The notes: a model not told the origin generated them from the letters alone. A DNA stretch of 64,000 nucleotides from Marixanthomonas ophiurae (GCF_003413745.1 NZ_QVID01000001.1:2108001-2172000), one strand, 5' to 3'; shown: positions 16,456 to 26,156, counted from the stretch's first letter. Program-made: numbers and translations.

Positions 16456-18868
16456 AAATATAAGCATTAAAGGAATTAGGGGAGCAAAAGAAAGCTTAGA
16501 ACTACCTTTAAACGGAAGATCTATTTTGCTTTATGGAGACAATGGAACTGGGAAGAGTAGTATTTCTGATGCGCTGGAATGGTTTTACACAAACAGGGTT
16601 TCCCATCTTTCAAGTGGTGAGATTGATTTAAAGGATGCTTTAAGAAACGCCACACTCACTGACGAAGATGTATCTGAAGTAAGTGTTTCTTATATTAAAG
16701 GAGAAGCTTTTAACGCTACCAAATCCTTATTTGTTAAGCGTGGTAAACTTGGTTCCGAGTTTACCAATACAACCGAAGAGTTCGGAAAATACCTTGATAA
16801 TTCCACGAAGGAAAACTTGCTTCTACGGTATCAATATCTCAGGGATTTTATTGATAATACCAAAGGTGACAAGCTCAAATATTTATCTGATATCATTGGC
16901 TTTTCTGAGGTTACCAAAAAAAAGGATGTATTAAGGAAAAGTTACAACTCACTAAAAACTGAAATAAAAAATCAAAATTTTGAAGCGCAAATAAACACTC
17001 AAAAAGAGGTTCTTATTAAAAAAATTGGAGCCGCAATTAGCCGGAAAGAAGATTTGATTGAAGTTATAAATAAAAAAACAGCTCCTTTGAAAACTGGTAT
17101 TGAGGTGAAAGAAATTGAGGATATCGATTCTCTTCTTGAGCATCTTAAGAAAGGGACTAATAATAAGCTTAATGAAGAACTGACTTTTTTGGAAAAGGTC
17201 AAAGCTACTACAGATACTCTGAAGTCAGAAATTGAATTCATAAATAAAGAGTATGACAAATATTATGAAGAATTTGAAAAAATAGCGGAAGATGTTGAAA
17301 GTATAATGCAAACTTTTCTCGCAGAACTACTGAAAACTGGTGATACTGTTTTAGCGAAAAAATACCATAAGGATGAAAGTTGTCCGCTTTGTCTTCAACC
17401 CAAAAATATTGAAGACTTACGCAATGAAATCGCTGCGAGGCTTAAGGAAATTGAAGAGTCTTCAAAGAAAAAAGCACTTTTTGATAAAGCAAAACAATCT
17501 ATAGGGGCCATAACGGTAGAACGCATAAAAAGACTGGATAATTTACTATTGGAAAAGTTGATTAAGCAGGAAGAACACAAGGCAATTGAAGCGGGAACAA
17601 CTGCTTTAAAAGAAAAAATCGAAAAATTCCAAAGAGCCAGTGTTGAAAAGGTAACTTCAGGAAATAAAATTCCTAATAAAGATACGGTCGGATTTCAAGC
17701 ATCGGACTTCGATTTTCAATCTGTGATTATAAATAGAATAAAAGAAATTAAAAAAATTCAGGAAAAAGATAATTCAGCGGTGGTTTATTCTAATGTTTCC
17801 TCCTCAAAGGATGCTTTTGTAAAAATAAAATACTTTGAAAAACAACGTATAAAATTAGAGAAGCAAAGAAAAACCTTAGAGATTATTTACAACGAATTCA
17901 TTAAAAAACAAAAGGAGGGTCTGGAAAACTTCATTAGTACTTTTTCCGAAAAAATCAATGGGTTTTATCAATATATGAACCCTGACGAACCATTTCAGGA
18001 AATAAAAATTGTTACTATTGGAGAAGATGATGAACTGAATGGTATCACAATAGAATATGAATACAATGGAGAATGGGTTTCACCACCTCAAAAATATTTT
18101 AGTGAATCACATTTGAACTGTTTTGGACTTTCATTCTTTTTAGCATCTGTAGAAGCTTTTAATGACAATAATGACTTTGTGCTTCTTGACGACGTGATTT
18201 CCAGTTTCGATACTAATCATAGAAAAAGATTTGCTGAGTTGATTTTTGAAAAGTTTTCAAAATATCAGATTATTCTACTTACTCACGAATATGATTGGTT
18301 CAAAAATTTCGTTAGTCCTTTGGCCAAGAAGAAAAATTGGATTATAAACGAAATTAAGTGGACTGAGGATAAAGGTACATTTTTGGATGAAAAACCTAAC
18401 GAATTGAAAGAGCGTATAGAAAAGTCCATCGCCGAAAGTGAAATTGAAGGTTTGGGTAACCCAATAAGGATTTATTTAGAACATTCACTTAAGGAAATAT
18501 GCATAAACTTAGACGTAAAAGTAAGTTTTAGGTATAATGACTTTAATGAAAAGCGAATGCCTGATGAACTAATAAACGCATTAAAATCCCGAATAAAGGA
18601 TAAAAGTAAGGAACTTAAGAAAGAGCTTCCTACAATTGAGCGTGTAGCTAATTCAGCATTATTTGGAAATCTACTTTCCCACGATAACCCTTTCAATCCG
18701 AAAATTGGGGATTTGAAAGCATTTTGGTCCGATATCTTAGCGTTGGAAAATATATTCGTTTGCGATAAAGAAGATTGTCGAAGACCGAGAGTCTCATTGA
18801 AAAATTACGATAATGTAGCAAAGAATGTTAGATGTGGCTGTGGGCAGACTACTTATGAATGGAAATAA
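16439..18868 (+). CDS. SMC/Rad50-like zinc-hook ATPase, RloC-like
   Basis: An 809-residue AAA/ABC-type ATPase. Walker A is GDNGTGKSS (33-41), followed by coiled coil broken by a zinc-hook CPLC at 315-318. A signature-like FSESHLNCFGLSFFLA lies near 554-569, Walker B VLLDDVISSFD at 581-591, and an H-loop LLTHEYD near 613-619. Downstream, an RxxxE (R677, E681) is followed by His748 in NLLSHDN, resembling the R-x3-E-Xn-H triad of PrrC/RloC anticodon nucleases. Four cysteines at 775, 780, 799 and 801 suggest a terminal zinc ribbon. RloC is known as a zinc-hook, DNA-responsive tRNA nuclease next to type I R-M systems. Here the neighbour is type III R-M. Nuclease function is inference; it could instead be a DNA-only SMC effector of the GIY-YIG protein. 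Confidence 0.7.
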   Translation: MSVKIKNISIKGIRGAKESLELPLNGRSILLYGDNGTGKSSISDALEWFYTNRVSHLSSGEIDLKDALRNATLTDEDVSEVSVSYIKGEAFNATKSLFVKRGKLGSEFTNTTEEFGKYLDNSTKENLLLRYQYLRDFIDNTKGDKLKYLSDIIGFSEVTKKKDVLRKSYNSLKTEIKNQNFEAQINTQKEVLIKKIGAAISRKEDLIEVINKKTAPLKTGIEVKEIEDIDSLLEHLKKGTNNKLNEELTFLEKVKATTDTLKSEIEFINKEYDKYYEEFEKIAEDVESIMQTFLAELLKTGDTVLAKKYHKDESCPLCLQPKNIEDLRNEIAARLKEIEESSKKKALFDKAKQSIGAITVERIKRLDNLLLEKLIKQEEHKAIEAGTTALKEKIEKFQRASVEKVTSGNKIPNKDTVGFQASDFDFQSVIINRIKEIKKIQEKDNSAVVYSNVSSSKDAFVKIKYFEKQRIKLEKQRKTLEIIYNEFIKKQKEGLENFISTFSEKINGFYQYMNPDEPFQEIKIVTIGEDDELNGITIEYEYNGEWVSPPQKYFSESHLNCFGLSFFLASVEAFNDNNDFVLLDDVISSFDTNHRKRFAELIFEKFSKYQIILLTHEYDWFKNFVSPLAKKKNWIINEIKWTEDKGTFLDEKPNELKERIEKSIAESEIEGLGNPIRIYLEHSLKEICINLDVKVSFRYNDFNEKRMPDELINALKSRIKDKSKELKKELPTIERVANSALFGNLLSHDNPFNPKIGDLKAFWSDILALENIFVCDKEDCRRPRVSLKNYDNVAKNVRCGCGQTTYEWK

Positions 18869-19239
18869 GAGGTTTTAAAAAGGCCTTTCTCCCTAGGTCC
18901 TTGCTGTGTGACCTTCCAGTGACCATCAACTTTCAACAGCATGAATAATTCAGGATTTTCTTCATAGGACGTCGTAAACCTGACCCAAGCTGTCTTATCA
19001 TCGGCAGTTTCTTCCAGGACTTTAAAATTGGAATCCCCGGATTTGCCTGCTGCCATTAAATCCTGTATCGATTTTAGACCTTCATAGCCTTCGGGGGTGG
19101 TATATTTTTTCAAGGCCGTATTATCTTTATTGTAGAAACTTTCCACTACGATTTTTGAAGTTTCGCTCGGCGAAAGATCTTGTTTTCCGGCACAGGCAAG
19201 GAATAAACATAAGACTGAGCAAATAACGATATTTTTCAT
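18853..19239 (-). CDS. Lipoprotein with DUF4878/NTF2-like fold, end of tra operon
   Basis: A 128-residue protein with a lipoprotein signal (CLFLACAG, Cys16) and a body resembling small NTF2-like DUF4878 proteins: a SETSKIVVESFYNKDNTALK helix, a middle helix-turn, then strands ending in LLKVDGHWKVTQQ. It lies 7 bases after traN on the same strand and converges on the SMC-like ATPase gene, overlapping its 3' end by 16 bases. Position suggests an envelope component or accessory of the transfer channel; no function is known. Confidence 0.65.
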   Translation of the reverse strand: MKNIVICSVLCLFLACAGKQDLSPSETSKIVVESFYNKDNTALKKYTTPEGYEGLKSIQDLMAAGKSGDSNFKVLEETADDKTAWVRFTTSYEENPELFMLLKVDGHWKVTQQGPREKGLFKTSYFHS

Positions 19240-19246
19240 AACGAAG

Positions 19247-20080
19247 TTAATTTGGGTTGTTGATAAATCTATGCGAAATTTTTAATTTCAAGTTCTTTTC
19301 CCCGTTCTTTTCGTTAAGCTCTAAAACCGCCCTGCGGTCATTGCTTATCGAGAATTTTGGCAGCACGTAAACCAATCTTTCGGTTTGATTTTCGGCTACT
19401 TTGGAGGGCAAATTATATTTAAAAATAGGCTTCTGATAAAGACGTTGCAATGATTTCTTTTTACCTTTTTGTCTCGTCTCAACCGAGAGTTTTAAGAAAT
19501 TCAGATAGTAATCCAAGGTCGATCTATTTTCAATTTGGATCACGAAATACAGTTCTTCTTTGTCGAAAACAATGTTTTCAACACTTAAAACGATGCCCTC
19601 GTTCCGTTTTTTTATCCGGCCAATCCGTTGCTTTCGATCAAGTAGATAGGAACAGAATTTTTGGTAATAATAGATATTGTTTTCTAACGCTGTCTTGGAC
19701 TCATCAACTTTAGCCGAATCAGCAAAAATGGGCTTTTCATTGCCGATGCTACCGGATTTCGATACAAAATAGTTCAGCTTAGTAAGCTGCTTTTTATACC
19801 TTACAATATACGAAAAAACCGAACCATTTCTGTTGACCACCAGAAGATTGCTTTCCTTTCCCGGCTTTGCCTGAAGCAATCCAAAATACTGTTCTTTCTC
19901 GCGGTTATAGGTAAACACAAAATTGTCCGATCCCGTAATCCCTTGGCGGATGGGTTCTGGGAAGAACAGGGCGACGTTCTTTTGATCATTGGCATAAATT
20001 GTATCGAGTGCAATAGGCGTCTGCGCTTTAGTGAGTGTGCTAATACTTAGAAATATGGAAGTGAGAAGAAGATTTTTCAT
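19247..20080 (-). CDS. traN: Conjugative transposon protein TraN (DUF4138)
   Basis: A 277-residue exported protein: signal peptide ending at TKAQ, then the DUF4138 pattern with LFFPEPIRQGITGSDNFVFTYNRE, an LLVVNRNGSVFSYIVRY strand pair and a C-terminal beta domain containing FVIQIENRSTLDYYLNFLKL. TraN of Bacteroidetes elements is regarded as the VirB9-like periplasmic/outer-membrane part of the core complex. It follows TraM on the same strand after about 30 bases. Confidence 0.85.
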   Translation of the reverse strand: MKNLLLTSIFLSISTLTKAQTPIALDTIYANDQKNVALFFPEPIRQGITGSDNFVFTYNREKEQYFGLLQAKPGKESNLLVVNRNGSVFSYIVRYKKQLTKLNYFVSKSGSIGNEKPIFADSAKVDESKTALENNIYYYQKFCSYLLDRKQRIGRIKKRNEGIVLSVENIVFDKEELYFVIQIENRSTLDYYLNFLKLSVETRQKGKKKSLQRLYQKPIFKYNLPSKVAENQTERLVYVLPKFSISNDRRAVLELNEKNGEKNLKLKISHRFINNPN

Positions 20081-20111
20081 AAGATTGAGTTTTTAAATGC
20101 CCATTATGGGC

Positions 20112-21047
20112 TCATAATTTGGGTTTTAGGATCAGTTTGTAGTTGTTGAGCACGGTAACCTTAACATTCCGGTTGTTGCGCTGGAATATCTTTTTGAACC
20201 CACTTATCTGTGGCACTCCGGCGATATTGATATCGTCCACCATATCGCCAATGACCTCGGTGGAAACCTGTGCACGAAAGTTGTTTTCCACATAAACCCC
20301 TTCACTACCGTCCTGTAGGTCGAAGGCTTTCAGTTTTGTGGGCTTATGTTTGATATTCTCGATCTCGATCAAAACCCGATTGGGCCCAAAACTGATAAAA
20401 CCGTAAATTGGTGTGTTTTTCGGAATTTGTTTACTATTAATGCTAGCCGCTTTGGTCAGGCGCATCCGCAACCGCGAATTGGCCTTGACGACTTGATCGC
20501 CATCCACTACGGCATAAATAGCGGCATCGGTTGTACCGGAAACGGAAACAGCACTTTCTTTTGGGTCAGAGGCAAAGAACAACTGGTGTTCCAGCCCCAT
20601 TTCCTTGGCATCAATTTTTTGTTCGGCCTTAATTGCTGCGGAATCCACTACTTTTGCGACCTTGGTAACCGTTTTCTTATCGCCATTATTCCGATAACTT
20701 TTTTCGGAATACCTGATTTTCCCTGCGGAGTAAATACTGTCCACAATGCGCTCCTTTTCCCGTTCAGGTAAATCAGCATCATAAAAGCCTAGGGAATCGA
20801 TCAATTTTTCATCGTAGATGCTCGGGGCATTAGTTTCACGCACTTCCTTTAAATCATTGATGGCATCCAGTTTGGAATCATATTCCTTTTGATCCTCTTC
20901 CAGTTTTGGGACCGCTGTTTCTTTAAGGTTCTCGTTCCCGCTATCCTCATCGCCCATCACCATCACGGAATAGGAAATCAGGAATAGGAATATCACGGCC
21001 AAGACGGCCGCAAATACTATTTTGTTTTTTTCGATTTTCATAATCAT
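20112..21047 (-). CDS. traM: Conjugative transposon protein TraM
   Basis: A 311-residue single-pass protein: short basic cytoplasmic start, one membrane helix (IVFAAVLAVIFLFLISYSVM), a long charged linker and a C-terminal beta domain with RMRLTKAASINSKQIPKNTP, VLIEIENIKHKPTK and an end segment GVPQISGFKKIFQRNNRNVK. This matches the TraM family, considered the VirB10-like spanning component of Bacteroidetes transfer channels. An in-frame ATG two codons later (21041) is an equally good start. Confidence 0.85.
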   Translation of the reverse strand: MIMKIEKNKIVFAAVLAVIFLFLISYSVMVMGDEDSGNENLKETAVPKLEEDQKEYDSKLDAINDLKEVRETNAPSIYDEKLIDSLGFYDADLPEREKERIVDSIYSAGKIRYSEKSYRNNGDKKTVTKVAKVVDSAAIKAEQKIDAKEMGLEHQLFFASDPKESAVSVSGTTDAAIYAVVDGDQVVKANSRLRMRLTKAASINSKQIPKNTPIYGFISFGPNRVLIEIENIKHKPTKLKAFDLQDGSEGVYVENNFRAQVSTEVIGDMVDDINIAGVPQISGFKKIFQRNNRNVKVTVLNNYKLILKPKL

Positions 21048-21095
21048 TGGTTTTTAAATGCCCACCCGCCTAACTGTCGGGCAGGTTATGGGCTT

Positions 21096-21710
21096 TCAAT
21101 TTTCATCGTTCAGTTTTTTAAGGGATTTTTCAAAATAGTTGGTAATCAACAGCCCGTGTGGATTGTTGGGGAAGTTCCGATCAACGGCAATGAGGTTTCC
21201 GGTGGAAACCAGTTCATAGGTATCGGTTATTGATCCCCGGTTAATCTCAAAAACGGTAACCGTCCTGAACGTGTAAACCCCGTTCTTTTCTTCGATCTGC
21301 GAACCGATGCTCAGTACCTTTTGGACAAGGGAATACTGCAAAAGACGGTTGTAGACTCCGTCTGCCTTTTTTTGCCGATAGAGATTGTCCACGGAACTGT
21401 TGCCCAGCCAAAGTGCCTTTTCCAAATTCCGTTCATAATTGCTCGCATCGATGTTATAGAAGTAGTTGTTAAACAATTCCAGATGCGCCAAAGCTTCCAC
21501 CCTAAAATTCTCTTTTTGTGTAACGAGCTTCAGCGGTATTATACTGCCATCAGTATTAATCGCAAAAGCACTATTGAGTGCCTTTTGATTGGTGTTGAAT
21601 ACCATCCAAATTGAAAAGGTGCTGGACAATAAGGCACAAACAACGACTGCCAAAACGATAAACCGATTTAATTTTAGGACGTTATAGATGTTCTTGTAAG
21701 GTGTTTTCAT
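21096..21710 (-). CDS. traK: Conjugative transposon protein TraK (VirB8-like)
   Basis: A 204-residue inner-membrane protein: short cytoplasmic start, one membrane helix (FIVLAVVVCALLSSTFSIWM), then a periplasmic domain with EALAHLELFNNYFYNIDASN and ALWLGNSSVDNLYRQKKADG, the typical TraK segments. It acts as a VirB8-type assembly factor. It lies between the TraJ-like and TraM genes, in the conserved order. Confidence 0.85.
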   Translation of the reverse strand: MKTPYKNIYNVLKLNRFIVLAVVVCALLSSTFSIWMVFNTNQKALNSAFAINTDGSIIPLKLVTQKENFRVEALAHLELFNNYFYNIDASNYERNLEKALWLGNSSVDNLYRQKKADGVYNRLLQYSLVQKVLSIGSQIEEKNGVYTFRTVTVFEINRGSITDTYELVSTGNLIAVDRNFPNNPHGLLITNYFEKSLKKLNDEN

Positions 21711-21721
21711 TTTGAATTGAA

Positions 21722-22564
21722 TTAGTTGGTAAAGAGTCTGAGCGTAAAGGATGTGGCACGTCTGTACAATTTGAATTTCAGGAAGACGATAAAGCCAACA
21801 GAGCCCAATTGAACGACAGGTGCAAAAAAGCCCTGACCTGTATCGGTTCCGAAGAGATTGACCCAGAAATTGGTGTTGATTTCAGTATAAATGGCATTGA
21901 TAAACACATTGACCAGAAAGAAGGCTGGTACGAGCATATAGACCGCAGCGTACAACTTAAAGAAGGTATAGGCGAGCGAACGGAACTTTTCAAAAACCGC
22001 AAGGCTAATGACCAATGGGAAGAATGCTTGCATTATTCCCAAGAGGAAAAAGCGTTCTGCCAAGAATAGCGGATAGATAAACAAATCCAATATCCAGAGG
22101 ATGGTACTCAGAATAAAGGCCAATATCTTGAAACCGTAAAGTGGCGTTACCAAAGCCTCGTATAAAAGTGTCATTGCCGAACTTGCAGCATCAAAAAGGC
22201 TGACATCTTCCTCTAATGGAATATCCTGCATTTGCAATGGAAGTAACGCAGGTGCCATGCCCCTATATTGTCCCTCTATGGCTACCAATATCCCATCAAA
22301 GAATCCTAACACCTGCGTTGAAAATATGACCAATAGGACAATGGCAAAATTCTTGGCCAGTTCCCCCGGACTCAATCCCCAAGTGTAACCATCTTTGTCC
22401 GCAATGCCTTCATTGTATTTTTTAAGGATATTGACCAAGAAAAACAGGACAGCGAGCGTTTTCATTCCGGCAATGGTGTATTGCGAAAAGTCGCTGGCTT
22501 GTATGGTCTGGAACACCGTATCGATATATTCTAACCCTATCCCTAAAATGATGGTCGCGGTCAT
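21722..22564 (-). CDS. traJ: TraJ-like polytopic membrane protein (VirB6-like)
   Basis: A 280-residue protein with several membrane segments, mostly in its second half (for example ILAFILSTILWILDLFIYPL and AYTFFKLYAAVYMLVPAFFL). The SPGELAKNFAIVLLVIFSTQ region fits the TraJ-type component of Bacteroidetes channels, thought to correspond to VirB6. It starts 3 bases after the DUF4141-like gene and is followed by TraK after 11 bases. Confidence 0.75.
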   Translation of the reverse strand: MTATIILGIGLEYIDTVFQTIQASDFSQYTIAGMKTLAVLFFLVNILKKYNEGIADKDGYTWGLSPGELAKNFAIVLLVIFSTQVLGFFDGILVAIEGQYRGMAPALLPLQMQDIPLEEDVSLFDAASSAMTLLYEALVTPLYGFKILAFILSTILWILDLFIYPLFLAERFFLLGIMQAFFPLVISLAVFEKFRSLAYTFFKLYAAVYMLVPAFFLVNVFINAIYTEINTNFWVNLFGTDTGQGFFAPVVQLGSVGFIVFLKFKLYRRATSFTLRLFTN

Positions 22565-22566
22565 CC

Positions 22567-23154
22567 TTAATATTCTGTTTCGCGGTTATTGACTTTATCC
22601 TGCATCTTTCTGAAAGAAATAATATCACGATAGCGTTTTGTTTTTGTAGTGATATTGGCAACCATTTGTTTGGATTCCAGTTCTTTTGCTTTCAGGATTT
22701 CAGCACGTTCCGCATCGCTCATTTTGAGATAGTCACTTGATAGGACTTCGTCTATAAAATCCACCGTGTCCAATGAATTTTGGACAATGGTTTCGAACGA
22801 GGCTACCACCCTGTCAATTTCCTCGGGTTTGATGTAGGGCGAATTCAGAATATCCTGGAGGTCATTCTGCATTACATTGATAAGGCGCTGATTGTTCTGT
22901 GCGATTTCCTCAACCGCTCTAAGCTGTTGGACAACGCTCGATACTTTCTCAATGGCTTCTTTGGCATCCTTCAGGAATTTTACGGACTTGATCATTTCTG
23001 CCGTCTGTTTGCCAGATTCCAAAAGTTGCTTTACCAAGCTGATAAAGTTGGTGTTGTCATAAACCGGCATTCCTTGAGCGGAAGCATCTTTCGGCATTAA
23101 AAGGGCAACCGCTAAGATTAGCCCGAATAACATTGTTTTAATTTTTGTCTTCAT
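22567..23154 (-). CDS. traI: Periplasmic transfer protein, DUF4141/TraI-like (VirB5-type)
   Basis: A 195-residue exported helical protein. A signal peptide ends near DASAQG; the mature part is a chain of helices (FISLVKQLLESGKQTAEMIK, RAVEEIAQNNQRLINVMQND) typical of DUF4141/TrbJ-like proteins, considered the VirB5-like minor pilus component. It lies between the TraG-type ATPase and the TraJ-like protein with gaps of 4 and 2 bases. Confidence 0.75.
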   Translation of the reverse strand: MKTKIKTMLFGLILAVALLMPKDASAQGMPVYDNTNFISLVKQLLESGKQTAEMIKSVKFLKDAKEAIEKVSSVVQQLRAVEEIAQNNQRLINVMQNDLQDILNSPYIKPEEIDRVVASFETIVQNSLDTVDFIDEVLSSDYLKMSDAERAEILKAKELESKQMVANITTKTKRYRDIISFRKMQDKVNNRETEY

Positions 23155-23158
23155 AATA

Positions 23159-25561
23159 TTATGTTTTAGATGTGAATTGAATGATTGCTTTTTGCATATC
23201 CCGATGCTCGTTGTAGAGCTTCATTATTTCCTCATTTTCCTTACCGTCTGTTAGGTAAGCGGCATATACTTCCTTCGGAACTTCGAGACGGAAAATGTTG
23301 CTTTCCCTACCTATTTTGATGAACATTTCGGTGTATTTCCGTGGTCCGGTAAGATTATTCTTGATGGATTTTAATTGGTTCAGGTCGTGGCTGGACAGAT
23401 TGAGCCTTTTGATCAATTCATCATAACCCTTCTCATTGTTTAGGCTATAAATGACCTGTGTGTTTTCAAGAATACTTGCCGAGGTGGAATTATTTGGAAG
23501 CTGATTGATGGACTGAAGAATAATACCGATTGCACCGTTCTGTTTTCGGATAGCTTGATAGTAGAACTCGACACTTTCCAGTACGTTATCAAACTTCAAT
23601 TGCTTGGCAAACTCGTCAAATAGGATGATACCCTTTTCAGCCCTGTTTTTCCAAATGGTTCTCTGAATGGCCGACTTGATAAGCTTGAGCATTACCGATA
23701 GGATTTCCTTATTGTCCTTGACTTCATCCAGCTCAAAGACAATCAATCGTTTGTCCTCAATTTTATAGGTCTGGTCTTCGCTGACCTCAAATAGAAAACT
23801 ATATAGACCATCGCCGACGTATTCAGACATTACGTGCAAAAAGCTCGTAAGATTGAAGTAGTCGGGATGGATTTTAAGGGTGCTCAGAAGGTCTTTCTGA
23901 TTCCTTTCTATAAAGCTGTAGAAACCATCTAATGAATAATTTTCTGAAGCGCTATCGTAGTAATGACGCAGTATCTTTTTGACCGAAACTGATTGTGCCT
24001 TGGTCACTTTCAAATCTGAAGCGAACAACTCAAACAGAAAAACGGATAAGTCTTCCAAACGTTCAGGTGTTAGGTCTTTAGTATCACTAATGTAAAATGG
24101 ATTGATACCGAGATTCTTTCCGCTCTCATATCTGAGTACGGTATATTTTTCAGGATAGAGCTTTGCGAATTTGGTGTACGAGCCACCCAAATCGATGATG
24201 ACCAGACGAATGCCACTTTCAAAATATTGACGTAAGATGTTATTAGCCAAAAAGGATTTGCCTTCGCCTGTTGGTGCGAAAATGGCAAAGTTTCTGGCCT
24301 TGATGCGCTTTTTACGTTCGTCCCAAACATCTTTCAGAACTGGAATGTTATGTTCGCGGTCATTAAAGATGATTCCGGTAGTGTCCGATTTGTAATTGGT
24401 GTTGTTAATGAACAGACAAAGTGCGTGTTTTAAATCCGTAACGTATAAATCATTATTTGAGAAGTTGGATGAAAAGCAACAGTAACTGTTCAAGATATAA
24501 TTCTTCCGTTCTTCGCCTCTTGGATAGTATGGGATGATATCCAGTTCCTTAAATTCAGTCTTTATTTTTGAGGTAATCTTATCGAGTTCATTGGCATCTT
24601 TAGACCAATACACAATATTGAGATGTCCACGAATTATTCTGGCATTATCATCGGCATTGATTTGGTCAAGGATATGCTGAATTTTACCAAGTACCACTTT
24701 ATTTTGCGAGCCAAAATTTGAACTTTTGTTCAGTTCCTCAACTTTCTTATCCAGCAGCTTACGCCACTTCTGTTTGTCATCCAAATAAATGATTTGGTTG
24801 ACGATATGATTTTCGTTAAGCGTAAGCCCTAAACCATCAACAAACCCTTGATGAAACACAAAATCGTCAGAAGTAAATTTCTCATTGGTTTTGCTACTTT
24901 GAACACTTTCGCCAAAGCACAGTTCGCTGTTGATGGCAAGGGCATCAAAATGGTTTTCGCCAATATTGACGCTTTTTTTATCTAAGATGATGTCGGTATC
25001 AAAGCCTTCGTTGAAACCATTGAAATAGCCATTTGTAAGCTTTTGAATCTCTTCCGCTTTAAGCGAAATAAATTCCATCTTTCGGCTATTGTTGATGAAG
25101 GAAACAGAATCGCTTACCGAGTTGATGAAGCTTTTAACGTTGTCATCCAGTTCTTGCACAATTCCTTTAGAAACCTTTTGGAACGGGTTGACATATTTTG
25201 AATTATTAAGTGCCTTGTTCTTGGTCAAAATGAAGAACAGATAGCATTTATGTTCTATGTGTCCACGACCTTTAAAATGCTCGTGTGTTGCTTTCTCTAA
25301 AAAAGTTTTGTTCGAAAGTTGTTCTGAGGTATAGGATTTCTTGAGATAGATATCCTGTTTATGGACCACAGTACCAACTGGCAATGACTTCAATGCCTGA
25401 AACCAAGCACCGTGTATATCCTCAAAATCTTTTTCGGAAAGCGAATAGATTTCTGGCAGATTGCCTTTATAGCATAGGACAACGTTGCCATTGTTGGCAA
25501 ATACGATATTGTCCTGAATATCTACGATGGGTTGATATGCCGAAAGGTTAATCTTGTTCAT
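23159..25561 (-). CDS. traG: Conjugation ATPase TraG (VirB4-like)
   Basis: An 800-residue ATPase that drives assembly of the channel. The N-terminal half is the VirB4-type domain (starting MNKINLSAYQPIVDIQDNI); the C-terminal half is the motor with Walker A APTGEGKSF (429-437) and Walker B GIILFDEFAK around 660. Length agrees with the TraG family of Bacteroidetes elements. Its start overlaps the end of traF by 14 bases in a different frame, so translation is coupled. Confidence 0.9.
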   Translation of the reverse strand: MNKINLSAYQPIVDIQDNIVFANNGNVVLCYKGNLPEIYSLSEKDFEDIHGAWFQALKSLPVGTVVHKQDIYLKKSYTSEQLSNKTFLEKATHEHFKGRGHIEHKCYLFFILTKNKALNNSKYVNPFQKVSKGIVQELDDNVKSFINSVSDSVSFINNSRKMEFISLKAEEIQKLTNGYFNGFNEGFDTDIILDKKSVNIGENHFDALAINSELCFGESVQSSKTNEKFTSDDFVFHQGFVDGLGLTLNENHIVNQIIYLDDKQKWRKLLDKKVEELNKSSNFGSQNKVVLGKIQHILDQINADDNARIIRGHLNIVYWSKDANELDKITSKIKTEFKELDIIPYYPRGEERKNYILNSYCCFSSNFSNNDLYVTDLKHALCLFINNTNYKSDTTGIIFNDREHNIPVLKDVWDERKKRIKARNFAIFAPTGEGKSFLANNILRQYFESGIRLVIIDLGGSYTKFAKLYPEKYTVLRYESGKNLGINPFYISDTKDLTPERLEDLSVFLFELFASDLKVTKAQSVSVKKILRHYYDSASENYSLDGFYSFIERNQKDLLSTLKIHPDYFNLTSFLHVMSEYVGDGLYSFLFEVSEDQTYKIEDKRLIVFELDEVKDNKEILSVMLKLIKSAIQRTIWKNRAEKGIILFDEFAKQLKFDNVLESVEFYYQAIRKQNGAIGIILQSINQLPNNSTSASILENTQVIYSLNNEKGYDELIKRLNLSSHDLNQLKSIKNNLTGPRKYTEMFIKIGRESNIFRLEVPKEVYAAYLTDGKENEEIMKLYNEHRDMQKAIIQFTSKT

Positions 25562-25832
25562 AATCGAAGCCAGAATTTCTTTTGTTGCTGATAATTTTTG
25601 GAAAAGCCTTAGCCATTTGGAATAGTTGCGGATTGTGGGTTATTCTTGCCAAAGCCACATATAGGGAAGCATTGAATACCAACACACCTATTATTATCTC
25701 AAAGCTGAAAGAGAAGATGATGATGAGCAACGAAGCCAAAATGGAAACCATCATCAAGGCAAACAGGGAAATGGGTAGCCCAAAAATGACCGCCCGTTTC
25801 CTGATGTTTTTATAGACCTCGAATTTCTTCAT
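25548..25832 (-). CDS. traF: Conjugation protein TraF (DUF4133, VirB3-like)
   Basis: A 94-residue protein with two adjacent membrane helices, a basic start (MKKFEVYKNIRKRAVIFGLP) and a cytoplasmic tail (ARITHNPQLFQMAKAFPKII), the standard layout of TraF/DUF4133 proteins. It corresponds to VirB3 and works with TraG, with which its gene overlaps. Confidence 0.85.
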   Translation of the reverse strand: MKKFEVYKNIRKRAVIFGLPISLFALMMVSILASLLIIIFSFSFEIIIGVLVFNASLYVALARITHNPQLFQMAKAFPKIISNKRNSGFDYEQD

Positions 25833-25868
25833 ATAGCTTCTCTAGTAAAGTCCTCGTTGAGGGTTCAT

Positions 25869-26156
25869 TTATACTACTATCCCAATTAGGTACGTGAAGA
25901 TTCCCACAACGGCACCAGCAATCAACACAAAGACAAGTACTCTGGTTATACCCTTTTTGAGGTCGGCATTTTCGCCGAAGAAATGTCCTGCATTAAATAA
26001 GAAGCCTACCAAGAAGATGACACCCAATAAGATTGGAAAAATAGTTCTGATGGTATCGCCTACATCGTTAACTGAATCTTCAATGCCACCAATTTGAGCA
26101 AAAAGCGAAGTGGATAAGAGCGAAAGAATGGGTACTAAATAGGGTGATTTTTTCAT
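25869..26156 (-). CDS. traE: Conjugation protein TraE (DUF4134, VirB2/pilin-like)
   Basis: A 95-residue protein with a signal peptide (ending near LFAQ), a short periplasmic part GGIEDSVNDVGDTIRTIFPI and two membrane helices separated by a small loop, the shape of VirB2-type pilins and of TraE/DUF4134. It is the first gene of the minus-strand transfer operon. No TraA-D genes precede it, so this is a reduced tra set. Confidence 0.8.
   Translation of the reverse strand: MKKSPYLVPILSLLSTSLFAQIGGIEDSVNDVGDTIRTIFPILLGVIFLVGFLFNAGHFFGENADLKKGITRVLVFVLIAGAVVGIFTYLIGIVV

Noticed and set aside
16439-18868. Housekeeping Rad50/SbcC identity for the zinc-hook ATPase
   Set aside because: It is shorter than SbcC, has no SbcD partner, and carries an extra C-terminal domain and zinc ribbon.
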